Shown: positions 47,700-61,193 of the stretch, in pieces
Position numbering within the stretch: the first letter of the stretch is position 1
Layout: each line of letters begins with the position of its first letter
Origin: Membranipora membranacea
Lineage: Eukaryota > Bryozoa > Gymnolaemata > Cheilostomatida > Membraniporidae
Direction: 5' to 3'
NCBI GenBank assembly: GCA_914767715.1
Contig: OU612067.1
Coordinates: forward strand, 10,852,001 to 10,916,000
Length of the DNA stretch: 64,000 bases
Translations under genes and position numbers: made by a program
Notes under the pieces: model-generated
Told to the model about the DNA's origin: nothing
Databases searched by the model: none
Seen by the model: only the letters and a program-made list of their open reading frames with translations

Positions 47700-49997
47700 A
47701 TAACCATAACAATAATATTACTGCATTTTGTATATACAATAATATAATGCTGTGATTTCTGTGTAGCAAATGTTACGAAATGTTAACAATAAATGTATTA
47801 AATAACCCAAAACCATTGTATATTACACCCATCAACGAGCTATGAACCTTTGAGCAGATGCGAACAATGACCATACAACAGCTTTGCTTGGGCGGGAACC
47901 TCAGCAAAATTTGCCTGGGTTACCGGTATTGACATTTCATTATCAGCCAAACAGTCCAACATTACATTTAGAAATAATACAACATAATAGTTTACTGCTA
48001 GTCAGGTTTTCTACGCAAACAAACATTAAAATAGTTTGAACCCAATTTTTCAAGAAATATTGGTCAGTAAGTAAGCTAAGCAAGGAAGATTGGCAGTTAA
48101 ATTTACCCTAACACCCTAATTATCTAAGATATAACAAGACATGCGGCCTATCTACGGCAGTAGTACTCCTAAAGTTAGTTTATTCTTTACGGGAGAAGGT
48201 AAAACACCGTACTCGTACACCAAATTTTGTTGTTGGTCAGCTTGGTGTTGCTTTCAATCTGTTTGATTCATTTACAAAAACGGGAAGAGAGCCTGGACTG
48301 CACTTCAAATAATCACTTGCATGACCAAGGTGTCGGAGGTAGGAAGGGATTGGAAAAAACAATTTGATCAAGTCAAGGGACAGCAAGTTTGATAAAACCA
48401 TGTATATATTATATAGAGTATATCAAGAAGTCAATTTGCTGAGGTGGCTTTAAAAGGCTTTCAATAGGGGATTCAGAAGCTAAGGACCAGCCGTGCCTTA
48501 ATCCGTAATACGCAGCACACAAGAAAATTGTGCTTTATCCTGTCTCTCCTTGGTTATTGTCTGTCCATCTAGCAACAATGGTTCATTACTGTCCTTTGCC
48601 TATCCAACTTCACACGCATGTTGGTCCATACCCATTCAGCAAATTTCATATGTCTATAACTTTTCTACCCCTCCATTTAAACTAATTCCTCCGTCCGTCC
48701 ATACCCAGCCAGCGTAGGCCCACCGAAATCAGAAATGCACATTTTCTGATTTACGGTCTGCTGAATATGGTGTGGGTTTTTTTGTAAAAAGCCCTGCATT
48801 TGGCTCCAGGCATTTGTATTGGTATATTGGAATTGGTATATTGCTCATATATCACACAAAAGCCCTAGTAATAATCAAAGTAATACCCACAACCTGAGCA
48901 TGGATCAAGGCAACTCCTCAAGAATAGCAGAAAAACAGCCTATAGAGCCTTCTATAGTAGAGTTGGCCTGTAGCAATTGACCCTTGTATAGTTTGGCTTG
49001 TGTGCTAATGTCATGGTAAGCATTTGACATATCATGTGGCTAGACAAACCAAACAACTTCTCAAATAGCTGCGAAATCACGGCCAATATCAAATCACTAT
49101 TTACTTTTTAACCAGATATGCTTTGACTGTGATGATATCCATTATTATTGTTATGATAGGAGGAGAAGAACTGACGACATCCAGGGAAAGGGGAAAATCC
49201 GTCACCTAAGCTAATAATCACGATTAATGGATGTTACAGTCTTACAAGACATCATGAGCACAGATACATAATGTAAAACTGCCTCTTACTTTTGGAAAAC
49301 CATGATCAATGAGACTGACCGCCGACTATGTGAAGTTTTGTTTCTTGAGTGTTTGTTTTTGAGCCTTGGAATTTATAATTCTGAGTCAAGGAATTTTCAT
49401 TGGAGATGAGACGTTCAACACTTTTATTGATAGTATGAAACTTCACTGGTATCGCTAGCAAATATATTAGGATCAATGTTCATCATGAGGAATAAATTTT
49501 TTAGGAATTTTGAGGAAAATAATAGCCTTTATGCTGAGTCAAAATGGTTCCCATGTCTTCCATTTAGTCACCTAGGATGCGACAGGTTGCGAAGTGTAAG
49601 TGTTCGATGCTAGTACCATAACAGATAAGATTTTATTGTCTTCTAATATTTTATTCCATTACCAGTGATTAATATCAAAATATAGTACATTAGATCATTT
49701 GAATTTGATTATAAAGAGGTACTGGCAATTGGTTATCAATGGTAATATTGGTGACCAGTAACCTTCTTTAACAGTCGGCAAAGCCATTATAGTTGTAAAA
49801 AAACTGCTAAAATCAATTATTCTTATGCTATGCCTGCAAGATCAAAAATATTGAAGCAAAGTTATCACTGGTGGAGCAGCCAGTTCTTGAGGGCTTTCCA
49901 ACTGTAAATTGCCATAAATCAATTCTAACAATTATAAATTGTGCAACCATAACAGTATTGCGTGTTTGTAGTATTATCAATCCAGCCTGACTTCTTC
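47700..49997. other. Intergenic, nothing recognised
   Basis: AT-rich, no exon series on either strand and no clear repeat ends. Confidence 0.5.
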
Positions 49998-50242
49998 CAA
50001 TTGCTAAAAAAACCAATACATGGTGCCATTAGATTAAGCAAGGCATATTGCGTTCCTATATTTGTGAACAGACACGAGACACATCAAATTGATTGCTATC
50101 AGCAGGTTGTAGGAAGAGAGCCTGCAATGGATGCTTTGGTTACACTTAAAATAATAGACGGTGACTTGTGCCATGTAAAATTAGAAAGAATTGTAACATT
50201 GACTAATGGTTAGGCCATACACGGATAAATTTGCATTACATC

Positions 50243-51453
50243 TTAAATGCAGATTGTGATTTTCTTTCCACAATTCATTTGCATTCCTGCATATCTGCAT
50301 AACAATGGGCCTAACTTATTAATTGAACATCTGAAAGCTTTTGCTGGTCAATCGCTAAAAAGTGTTTTACTGTTTCAATGTGACACAGGTGTTAACTCCT
50401 TCGTTAAGGTAATAAAGTTCACTCATTTTTGTGACTAGGTGTTCAGTTGCAGTCTAACAAATGAATTTCTAGAAATTGATACCAGGTGAAAGTAGTCACC
50501 CTTTCTCAAAACTTACCTTTTGTAATTGTAAACATTGCAGTTATAATTATACTGCGTTCGATGTGAATTGTCGATCACGCAACTGGTATTTCCACCAATT
50601 CTACAAATCAATAATTAGTTTAGATCACAGAGAATATTGATAATCACAGATCTCTGGTTTTGCTCCAAGAACTATTATAAAAGATAAACATTTATTTTTA
50701 GTTCATGTAAATTTAAGGGAATCGAGGAATGAGTTCAAATCTAAATATACAGAGATTTTTGGTATGTAAAGGGAATCATAACATTATGTGACGGTATATA
50801 CAGGCGGCAATACACAGATTAACATGCATTACACCTTACATGCAAATTGTGATTTCCATCAACAATAAAATGGCAAATAAGGAATTTTGAAACATGCCAA
50901 CAATACAACATCACAGTGGAATTTCAAGAACACTAGGTCAACATCTGGAACTGAATTCCGTAAAATTGCATTGTTTGATGCATCTTTGTATCAGAAGATT
51001 GCTCAATCAGTCACTGACAGGGCAGTAAGCACTCACTGAATTTAATCTTACCTTGTGTAATTATGGACATTGCAATTATGATTATCCTGTCGTCTCTTAG
51101 AGTTATCAATAAAGCAGCTATCATTCCTAGAAATAAATAATTACAATGAATATTAAATGTAATATCTATGAATTTTATAGACATTATATTATATATATTT
51201 ATATATGCCAACAAATTTATACAAAACAAATATCTGGCAATTGATTTTCTTTACTTTTCTTTTACCGCTATTCGAGTTGACTGACCTGATCAGCAACCAA
51301 ATGTGATTCAGATTCTTCATTGATAATCAGCACAAAAAAAAAGGTAAGAGATAATGCTTATTACTGCAGGTAAATTATCATCACTAACCTTTGATTGTTA
51401 TACACATCTCTACCATCATCATTTCTGTCATATGTACTGTTGTTTGATCCCAT
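50243..51453 (-). CDS. Small protein with N-myristoylation motif and duplicated exon (unit 1)
   Basis: Four exons join in frame on the minus strand: 51389-51453, 51052-51126, 50517-50600 and a proposed last exon 50243-50330, giving about 103 aa. The start MGSNNSTYDR fits the N-myristoylation consensus (Gly2, Ser6). Exons 2 and 3 encode similar units (NDSCFIDNSKRRQDNHNCNV and TSCVIDNSHRTQYNYNCNV), both in phase 2-2, a mark of exon duplication and strong evidence of coding. The last exon (CSINKLGPLLC...) is supported only by phase, acceptor and stop. A 5' UTR exon probably ends at 52169 (donor GTGAGC). No known domain; possibly a relative of the gene at 46808. Confidence 0.6.
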
Positions 51454-51777
51454 CTTGCTTCTCACTGGTAAGAGTAGAACAAAACTTTAGTCCACCTGGA
51501 TCTGGAACAGCAAAAGGGATGATTGTGTAGGTATGTTAGCTGTCGATATATTGGATGTATTGACATCAACGTCTTATTTTAAGCAGTATTTGTTAACAAA
51601 AGATTCATAGAGCTCCCAATATATTATCCAAGCTCTTCCCAAGGACAGGAAAACCTCAAATTACACACCATCTGAGGATGCTATTTCAGCATAATAATTT
51701 GAGTCACATAAAGGGAAGAAGAGGATACACCCAAGGGTGCTGAGGGCTGGAACAATCATATTGAAAGGTCCTCCAAT

Positions 51778-51855
51778 GGGACTCAAATGCTCAATCCTGC
51801 GGCACCAATTGCCTGGCAGTGATTAGCAAGCGCACTTACCATCTCACCATCCCCA
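51778..51855 (-). repeat. tRNA-Ser-like SINE head in unit 1
   Basis: Minus strand 'ggatggtgag...gcgcttgctaatcactgcca...catttgagtccca'; same family as 21041-21120. It lies in the intron between the 5' UTR exon and exon 1 of the unit 1 gene. Confidence 0.55.
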
Positions 51856-53565
51856 TCACAACCCAGCGAATTAACCATCAGACCATACAGGGGATCGATT
51901 AATCCCATGCTTTATCTCAAGGGTCTTCCCAGCATCTGACTCCCTGTTTACGCAAGTATTGGCAAACGTGCACACACCAAAAGAATATATTCAAATCCTC
52001 TAAATACCAAGTCCGTTGTGAAAGGCTGCAATATTTGAAGTGAGGTTGCACCAATGCCCAAAGACATCTGTTAAGACCTTTGTTCAACAACTTGACACCC
52101 TCTCACTGTCGAAAAACCTACTCTTCCTCCGTTGCCACAAAAAAGCTCAATCTAATGATAATGCTCACCTTCGGATCAGCTTGTGCTTCTTGTCTGTTGC
52201 CAAATGTATAACTGCTTAACATTGTGAGTCAGAAAATATATTCTAAGTATAGTACTCCCATGAGCTTGGGAATACCAATGGTCACCTGAAGATGTACATA
52301 ATAGGATACATAAAAAGTGATAACAAAAGATATGAGGTTTCCAGACACTAAAAAAGTGAAACTTCAAAAAATTGAATGACATTTTGGAACTTTTCAAATA
52401 ATCTTTGACATTGAATCAGATAAAATGATGTTTTATGACTCAAATTGGATATCTGCCAACAGGCAGCTGGGATAGGCAAGTTTGGAACTGATCTCATTTC
52501 GCTGTGACTACAGTAAAAAATTGTCAACAACTTTGCTCCATGCCAATTGTTTGTACCTCAAGGCTTAGTTTGCACCTTTACAGCCAGAACAAATCAACCG
52601 CTCAGCACAAATCAATCGCCAATCCAACATAGGTCAACACAAAGTGTCTGCTATCGACTTCCCTAAAGTTTTGAAACTGGTTGGACCTGAGTACCCACAA
52701 AAAATGTAGATCAGGGAGAGTTTAGAAAACATATCCCACTAGATTCTGTGCAAAAAGACTGCGTAAGAATGTCTCTTTTTGACCAGATATCAGTCATATT
52801 ACCGATCATCAATATAACAGATCTATATTTCTGCATAAATGATGTTATGCATATCATGCATAGATTGCTATAAATATTTCAAAATATTTTGTTGGGCCAC
52901 TGACAACACAAGAAGTAGGATACCCACTATGAAAGAAGTCTACTTACACCATTGCACAGGGCAGCAAGACTTAGATATTTGACCTGGTACAGAAGACAAC
53001 AGGCAGAAATTACATCCCTAAAACTAGGTAGCTGGAAATTTTTCATGTCTATGGAAAAAACAAAAATTTCAATGAGTAATAAACTTCATCTCTATAGTTT
53101 ACTGTTGTCGATATAGGGGAAATCCAGTTCTTGCATTGTCGGCCAGGGGCCATACAGTGTGGTTACACCTATTTCATAATATATTTTCTGAATTGCATCA
53201 TGCTTGAGGGGTTTTATTGGTGTGAGGTTCGAGATCTTTCCGAAAAGTCAGCAGTTTTAGAGGAAACAGGGAATTTTTTATTCAAAGCTGCTAACTAAAC
53301 TGGAATTTTTGTCGAGTAACAATTGCTAAAAAAAACCAATACATGGTGCCATTAGATTGAGCAAGGCATATTGCGTTCCTATATTTGTGAACAGACACGA
53401 GACACATCAAATTGATTGCTATCAGCAGGTTGTAGGAAGAGAGCCTGCAATGGATGCTTTGGTTACACTTAAAATAATAGACGGTGACTTGTGCCATGTA
53501 AAATTAGAAAGAATTGTAACATTGACTAATGGTTAGGCCATACACGGATAAATTTGCATTACATC

Positions 53566-54775
53566 TTAAATGCAGATTGTGATTTTCTTTCCACAATTCA
53601 TTTGCATTCCTGCATATCTGCATAACAATGGGCCTAACTTATTAATTGAACATCTGAAAGCTTTTGCTGGTCAATCGCTAAAAAGTGTTTTACTGTTTCA
53701 ATGTGACACAGGTGTTAACTCCTTCGTTAAGGTAATAAAGTTCACTCATTTTTGTGACTAGGTGTTCAGTTGCAGTCTAACAAATGAATTTCTAGAAATT
53801 GATACCAGGTGAAAGTAGCCACCCTTTCTCAAAACTTACCTTTTGTAATTGTAAACATTGCAGTTATAATTATACTGCGTTCGATGTGAATTGTCGATCA
53901 CGCAACTGGTATTTCCACCAATTCTACAAATCAATAATTAGTTTAGATCACAGAGAATATTGATAATCACAGATCTCTGGTTTTGCTCCAAGAACTATTA
54001 TAAAAGATAAACATTTATTTTAGTTCATGTAAATTTAAGGGAATCGAGGAATGAGTTCAAATCTAAATATACAGAGATTTTTGGTATGTAAAGGGAATCA
54101 TAACATTATGTGACGGTATATACAGGCGGCAATACACAGATTAACATGCATTACACCTTACATGCAAATTGTGATTTCCATCAACAATAAAATGGCAAAT
54201 AAGGAATTTTGAAACATGCCAACACTACAACATCACAGTGGAATTTCAAGAACACTAGGTCAACATCTGGAACTGAATTCCGTAAAATTGCATTGTTTGA
54301 TGCATCTTTGTATCAGAAGATTGCTCAATCAGTCACTGACAGGGCAGTAAGCACTCACTGAATTTAATCTTACCTTGTGTAATTATGGACATTGCAATTA
54401 TGATTATCCTGTCGTCTCTTAGAGTTATCAATAAAGCAGCTATCATTCCTAGAAATAAATAATTACAATGAATTTTAAATGTAATATCTATGAATTTTAT
54501 AGACATTATATTATATATATTTATATATGCCAACAAATTTATACAAAACAAATATCTGGCAATTGATTTTCTTTACTTTTCTTTTACCGCTATTCGAGTT
54601 GACTGACCTGATCAGCAACCAAATGTGATTCAGATTCTTCATTGATAATCAGCACAAAAAAAAAGGAAAGAGATAATGCTTATTACTGCAGGTAAATTAT
54701 CATCACTAACCTTTGATTGTTATACACATCTCTACCATCATCATTTCTGTCATATGTACTGTTGTTTGATCCCAT
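53566..54775 (-). CDS. Small protein with N-myristoylation motif and duplicated exon (unit 2)
   Basis: Exons 54711-54775, 54374-54448, 53840-53923 and proposed 53566-53653 are the direct counterparts of the unit 1 gene. The splice sites and start (MGSNNSTYDR) are unchanged, and I saw no coding differences in exons 1-3. If real, the locus has two copies of the same protein. The last exon carries the same uncertainty as in unit 1. Confidence 0.58.
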
Positions 54776-55106
54776 CTTGCTTCTCACTGGTAAGAGTAGA
54801 ACAAAACTTTAGTCCACCTGGATCTGGAACAGCAAAAGGGATGATTGTGTAGGTATGTTAGCTGTCGATATATTGGATGTATTGACATCAACGTCTTGTT
54901 TTAAGCAGTATTTGTTAACAAAAGATTCATAGAGCTCCCAATATATTATCCAAGCTCTTCCCAAGGACAGGAAAACCTCAGTCCAAATTACACACCATCT
55001 GAGGATGCTATTTCAGCATAATAATTTGAGTCACATAAAGGGAAGAAGAGGATACACCCAAGGGTGCTGAGGGCTGGAACAATCATATTGAAAGGTCCTC
55101 CAATGG

Positions 55107-55184
55107 GACTCAAATGCTCAATCCTGCGGCACCAATTGCCTGGCAGTGATTAGCAAGCGCACTTACCATCTCACCATCCCCATC
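55107..55184 (-). repeat. tRNA-Ser-like SINE head in unit 2
   Basis: Copy of the SINE at 51778-51855, carried along by the tandem duplication rather than inserted independently. Confidence 0.55.
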
Positions 55185-57636
55185 ACAACCCAGCGAATTA
55201 ACCATCAGACCAAACAGGGGATCGATTAATCCCATGCTTTATCTCAAGGGTCTTCCCAGCATCTGACTCCCTGTTTACGCAAGTATTGGCAAACGTGCAC
55301 ACACCAAAAGAATATATTCAAATCCTCTAAATACCAAGTCCGTTGTGAAAGGCTGCAATATTTGAAGTGAGGCTGCACCAATGCCCAAAGACATCTGTTA
55401 AGTCCTTTGTTCAACAACTTGACACCCTCTTACTGTCAAAAAACCTACTCTTCCTCCGTTGCCACAAAAAAAGCTCAAACTAATGATAATGCTCACCTTC
55501 GGATCAGCTTGTGCTTCTTGTCTGTTGCCAAATGTATAACTGCTTAACATTGTGAGTCAGAAAATATATTCTAAGTATAGTACTCCCATGAGCTTGGGAA
55601 TCCCAATGGTCATCTAAAGATGTACATAATAGGATACATAAAAAGTGATAACAAAAGATATGAGGTTTCCAGACACTAAAAAAGTGAAACTTCAAAAAAT
55701 TGAATGACATTTTGGAACTTTTCAAATAATCTTTGACATTGAATCAGATAAAATGATGTTTTATGACTGAAATTGGATATCTGCCAACAGGCAGCTGGGA
55801 TAGGCAAGTTTGGAACTGATCTCATTTCGCTGTGACTACAGTAAAAAATTGTCAACAACTTTGCTCCATGCCAATTGTTTGTACCTCAAGGCTTAGTTTG
55901 CACCTTTACAGCCAGAACAAATCAACCGCTCAGCACAAATCAATCGCCAATCCAACATAGGTCAACACAAAGTGTCTGCTATCGACTTCCCTAAAGTTTT
56001 GAAACTGGTTGGACCTGAGTACCCACAAAAAATGTAGATCAGGGAGAGTTTAGAAAACATATCCCACTAGATTCTGTGCAAAAAGACTGCGTAAGAATGT
56101 CTCTTTTTGACCAGATATCAATCATATTACCGATCATCAATATAACAGATCTATATTTCTGCATAAATGATGTTATGCATATCATGCATAGATTGCTATA
56201 AATATTTCAAAATATTTTGTTGGGCCACTGACAACACAAGAAGTAGGATACCCACTATGAAAGAAGTCTACTTACACCATTGCACAGGGCAGCAAGACTT
56301 AGATATTTGACCTGGTACAGAAGACAACAGGCAGAAATTACATCCCTAAAACTAGGTAGCTGGAAATTTTTCATGTCTATGGAAAAAACAAAAATTTCAA
56401 TGAGTAATAAACCTCATCTCTATAGTTTACTGTTGTCGATATAGGGGAAATCCAGTTCTTGCATTGTCGGCCAGGGGCCATACAGTGTGGTTACACCTAT
56501 TTCATAATATATTTTCTGAATTGCATCATGCTTGAGGGGTTTTATTGGTGTGAGGTTCGAGATCTTTCCGAAAAGTCAGCATTTTTAGAGGAAACAGGGA
56601 ATTTTTTATTCAAAGCTGCTAACTAAACTGGAATTTTTGTCGAGTAATGGAATAGATTCACGAGTGTGCAGTCTTGCCAAAGTAAACAGGTATTATCAAA
56701 TCATCTACACAATTAAATGAAAATGATGGAGCTTTGAGGTTTGCTAATTTTACCAACCAACATTATCATCTCCTAAAGGAGAAGAAAATCATGGTCAGAT
56801 ATCTTATTATTATTCATATAGTCCTATGCTGATTACATTAGATTATGTGTGTCCGCAACTCTGTGTGAAATTATGAATAGGGAAACGCTGAGAAGATATA
56901 CGTGTTATCTAAATTTTGTTTGATTTTCAGTTGAAAATTGTTAAATCAGGACATGGGTGAATATGACGAGCCAATTATCAAGCTACAGATATCATTGATG
57001 TATTTCAGGTCTTTGACATAGTTGTTCTATTGGTAGTCACACCTTGTCTCTTATAGATACATACATTAGTAAAACCACATCACTTTTTTGCCTGTAGTAA
57101 AATCTTGAGTTACCGCACCTGTCATCCCTATGGTGTGGGAATAATTCAAGCCTAACAATGGCTAATGAATGCTCATGAATTAAATAAGTTCTCTGAATCA
57201 CTTCAAGTAAAAAGAAATCTCTTCAGAATTGTTTTCCCTTGATTTCCCATTCCGGGTTTAGTCTTATCATGTTAACAAATTAATCCATAGACTGAGTAAG
57301 TAATATATAGTCTATGTATACTCTTTCAACTTGTAGGTCGAATTGCGCACGCCCCCAACTTGCGTTGCAAATAAAATGGTACATGGAAAGCTAAAGCCTT
57401 CATAGTCGACTGTGTAAACTGAAGATTTTCAACAGTGTCATTATGAGTATCATATATAATTCCATAAGTCTTATCTTACCATGGGTCTTATGTGACATCT
57501 GCCCTCTCCCACAATCTCAGAACTATGATACTAGTGTGGTATATCATATCCCACCATTGGCTTCTCTTCTCCAAACATTGAAGAAGATAGCTAGCAGAGT
57601 GAAGCTTTTATAAAGTACATTTACAGAGTTATTCTA

Positions 57637-60133
57637 ATGGACGCCAGCAGGGTCTTACTAATTTTCCTTGTTGCTTTCGGCAGTCAAACTTTCACATTTA
57701 TCCAGGCAGGCAAAAGATAATTCAAGTGGATGAGAAAGTATCGTTGATTATGTCTTCCAAAATAATGCTCTCAAACTGTACATCCATTGCTCCAAAAACT
57801 TCAGTGTTTGATAACCCATGTTGGCAATGCGAATTTAAAAGATATTAGGTTCAGCTCTCATAATTTGTGAATGGATCAGGTTTAATCCGGCTTGCCTTCA
57901 TTTTTTGACCACTCTCAAGCATGCATAGAGCAGTGGAGCACAACTAAAACATGGCTCAAACTTGGTTTAGGAAACGCATAGCAGGATAGCGCACCCCCAA
58001 AAATCTAATTAACATGGCCATCTAAGAATTCAAATCTCAAACTTAGTTCGCACACAGCTAGTATATTCATCAATAAAAAAATTGTGCACAGCTGCGAGGG
58101 TTTTCATGAAAATTAGTATCAGTGTGTTGGTCTTTGTCTCATATGATGTACATTTGGGGTATTGAGTTGATTTTGTCGGAATAACGATCTAGTCCTTGAG
58201 AGCTCTGTAAAAGTCAAATGATAATGATAGAAATCATATGACAATATTATTTGGACTGAATCATAATTTTAGTTCACTAACCTATCAACTAATTAATAAA
58301 ACTAGAGTTGCTCTTCCTGACCATTGAAGGGTGATCATCTCCGAATGCAGGCAAATGGACCAAACTTGATCTAAGCTCAAACATTTAATTTTGAATGTAT
58401 GTGTATTTCAGGGAGTGGTCTTGAGTGAACAGCAACAGGTAGCTAACTTTGAGGAATCCGGGATTATTTCTATACACAAACTAGATCAGCACATACAGCT
58501 GAAAGTGTTCCTCTATACTATGTTTGCAGTGGAGAGAAGCGAAGGGGGGTGAGTCTATAGTATTATGTAGTATGTGATGGAATACAGGATCGCTTCTCAG
58601 CTTATCGGCTAAGATCAAAGTGTCACTGTCACTGTTTCAGTTTCTGGCAGCTTTCTGCAGCTTTCACTCAAGTTCAGGAGGTCACCTCTGGGATGCATTC
58701 TGGTTTTCTAGGATGTATCACACTCTCACTAGGGGCAGCCCAACCTATGTTTTGCCATATAGAGGAGGGGGTTTATGGAATACACAGTTAAATCCATACA
58801 TATTCATTTGGTATAGCACTGGGTAATAAGACCTAACCCTGCAGATGACTTAAAGCGCCATATATAACTTTCACTGGTTGTTTATGTTAAATAGACTCCT
58901 CTCTATTGATCATCCAGAGTTGGACAATAATAAAAAAAATTTTCTTCTGGTCTTTTAGTCGCTGCTGTAGGTACAATATCTCAACAGACTCATAACTTTC
59001 ACTTATTGTTTATATTATTTAAATTCCTCTCTTTTGACCATCCAGAGTTGGACAATAATAAAATGTTTTTTTTTCTTTTCTGGTGTTTTAGTCGCTGCTG
59101 TAGGTACGATATCTCAACAGAATGCCCAAAAAAGGCCATTGTATGTTGTAAAGACTGGCACATGATATTGAGTTTATTTACAGCTGTTACTTCTCATTCA
59201 TTTTGTGTTTCATTCGACAGCAGATCGATTTGCGAACAGCGCATTATTTATAACTCTCGTAAAATGTTAAATCTTTTATGTTGTATATTTAGGTTTAATT
59301 TGCCAGTATACACAGCAGCAGTTTTCATAAATGTAGCAAAAGTTGTAGATCTGACTGCATAATCTTTTAACTGTGACAACAATACTGCATACACTTCATA
59401 GCCGTGGGCAGCATGCTCCTAAATTTTATTTCCATTTACCAAATTTGGTGAACAGGGTTTGACTGTTGTTTTTGGTAGAGTTTTTCATGCTGATCGCAGT
59501 GGTTAAATTGTACCTTACACTAAATAGCACAATAGTCAAATGATAAAAAAATGATGCTATTGTTTCAAAACGTTTAAAAAATGAAAGCATGTCAGAATTA
59601 GTGGGTCTCAAGTTTTTATGGGTCTGCCACCGGACTTCAGAAGGTGAACAGCTTACAGATGATTTTGGGACAAAAATAGATCTAGTGTAAATGTAGAGCT
59701 GGGTTTGTCCACAACAAATTATACTGCATCCAAAGGATCACCCTTTTGTAGTTAGTACAATTCAGACATGAATAAAATCAACTGCCTGTTTTCCTTTATT
59801 GTCATCGTGACAAAATATAAACAACTCCTTCATTGGTATCATTCCCTCTCCTAACTCTACTTCAACATCTGGCTCTTCTGACAATCTGTGCTCCAAATTC
59901 TCATTCTTTTCAGACATTTTATTTGCATGTGTCACAGCCTATCAGTAATGCTTGCAAGAGGATCCTATTTATATAGATATCATGCTAAACTAAACTAAGC
60001 ATTTACCAATACATAATTATTGAAATTGGTTATATACCTCTTTTTCTTTTCCCAGGTAAAATCAAGCTGGATCCCACAGGATAATGTTGTGAATACGATC
60101 ATAGCTATATCAGATGCCTCAAAGAAAGCTTAG
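57637..60133 (+). pseudogene. Copy A of the secreted Cys-containing protein gene, splice sites damaged
   Basis: Parallels copy B exon by exon: 57637-57705 (signal peptide exon, MDASRVLLIFLVAF), 58412-58548, from 59092, and 60056-60133. Frames of exons 1, 2 and 4 are open. The exon 1 donor reads CAG|GCAGGC instead of CAG|GTGAGG. The exon 3 donor present in copy B (TGT|GTAAGT) is lost in a short deletion, so that exon runs on to a stop near 59362. A truncated extra copy of exon 3 (from 58959) lies inside an internal tandem duplication of about 130 bp. A weak GC donor and a read-through product cannot be excluded. AATAAA follows the stop at 60136. Confidence 0.6.
58589..58725 (+). repeat. U2 snRNA-derived SINE, copy 2
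   Basis: The head ATCGCTTCTCAGCTTATCGG continues with CTAAGATCAAAGTGT, which matches about the first 35 nt of U2 snRNA. The tail 'tttctggcagc...ctctgggatgca...ctaggatgtatcacactctc' is shared with copies 1 and 3. It sits 40 nt after the exon 2 donor of copy A, at the same place as copy 3 in copy B. Confidence 0.65.
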
Positions 60134-61193
60134 AAATAAATTCTGGTCCCGAAAGCTTAAAGCAAATGTTGATCATGCATGGGTTGCAGTTGCACTATTT
60201 AACTGTTGATAAAAAGAATAAAAATCATGGAAATTAAAACAAAGATTCACATGATACACTATATTTCATACCTATCATACAGTGATCATTTATGATCACT
60301 GATTGCCTTTCACTGATAAAATGAGAGACAATTAAAACTTCAATAGGCAATTATCCCTAGATTTCCCTTATGTCAGGGAGTTTGGGACGCACTCCCCTAA
60401 TTATGCCCAATCCCCCTGCTTATATATCAAAAAGTGTGTCTCTGAACAAACCATACCGAGGGATCCAAATTTTATAACGATATATATCAATATGATTTGC
60501 TGCCAGTATATTGTTTTGATCGGCTAGCAGTTTTATACCTATGAGTATCAAAGTTTTAAATGATATGCCACTACAATCACAGAGCCTTTTTAAACAATTG
60601 TAAACTGTCTTTGGTGGATTTACCATTAAACTGCTATCTTATCTTAGTATTACGCTGCGCTATTATATTAATTTTTTTCCATTTCTCCATTGTTGCAATG
60701 AAATATCATCAATCAACTTCTTCCCAGAATTGTCATTCCAGATTCAGCTGAATGAGACAAAAATGCAAATAAAATTCAAACTGTGTGTTTTTCCAACTTT
60801 GAAATTAACAATTAATTTAGTATCCATAAATCAGATCCTATACTGGTGATTTCTCAACAACAGATGGAACTGAATACAAATTCGATTCACTTGTACACAG
60901 GCTCCCACATTGCGTTGTAAACAAAATGGATACCAGGTTAGCAAAGGCATTTATTATCGGCTGTGTAATCTACAAATTCTCAACAGCGATATTATCATAA
61001 TAATGAGCACTTCCAATGCATGTTATTATACCGTTAAAAGGTTTATGTGGCACCTGTCTTCTCCCACGAACTAAGATATATGATATGATTAGCGTAGTTT
61101 ATATATGACCATTATAACTACTTCTCCCTTAGCATCAGACGAGATTGCCTATACAAGGACACTTTTGCAAAGTATATACACAGAGCTATTCTA

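Larger units (their letters stand above)
49998..53319. repeat. 3.3-kb tandem duplication, unit 1
   Basis: Starts at 'caattgctaaaaaaaccaat' and ends '...tttttgtcgagtaa', where unit 2 begins with the same 'caattgct'. Nearly identical to unit 2 throughout, with scattered substitutions and a few short indels (3322 against 3328 nt). It contains one minus-strand gene and one minus-strand SINE. Confidence 0.95.
53320..56647. repeat. 3.3-kb tandem duplication, unit 2
   Basis: Direct copy of unit 1 with an abrupt right edge at '...gtcgagtaa|tggaat'. Small differences include 'gtagtcaccc' to 'gtagccaccc' and a 4-nt insertion ('gtcc') near 54980. Such low divergence means a recent event, a recent gene conversion, or an assembly artefact. 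Confidence 0.95.

Noticed and set aside
49962-50213. Plus-strand 83-codon open frame at the start of duplication unit 1
   Set aside because: It crosses the duplication border, has no exon partners, and its conservation in unit 2 only reflects the recent duplication. It runs beside the better-supported minus-strand gene.
58589-58725. Functional U2 snRNA gene
   Set aside because: Only the first 35 nt or so match; the branch-point region continuation, Sm site and 3' stem-loops are absent.
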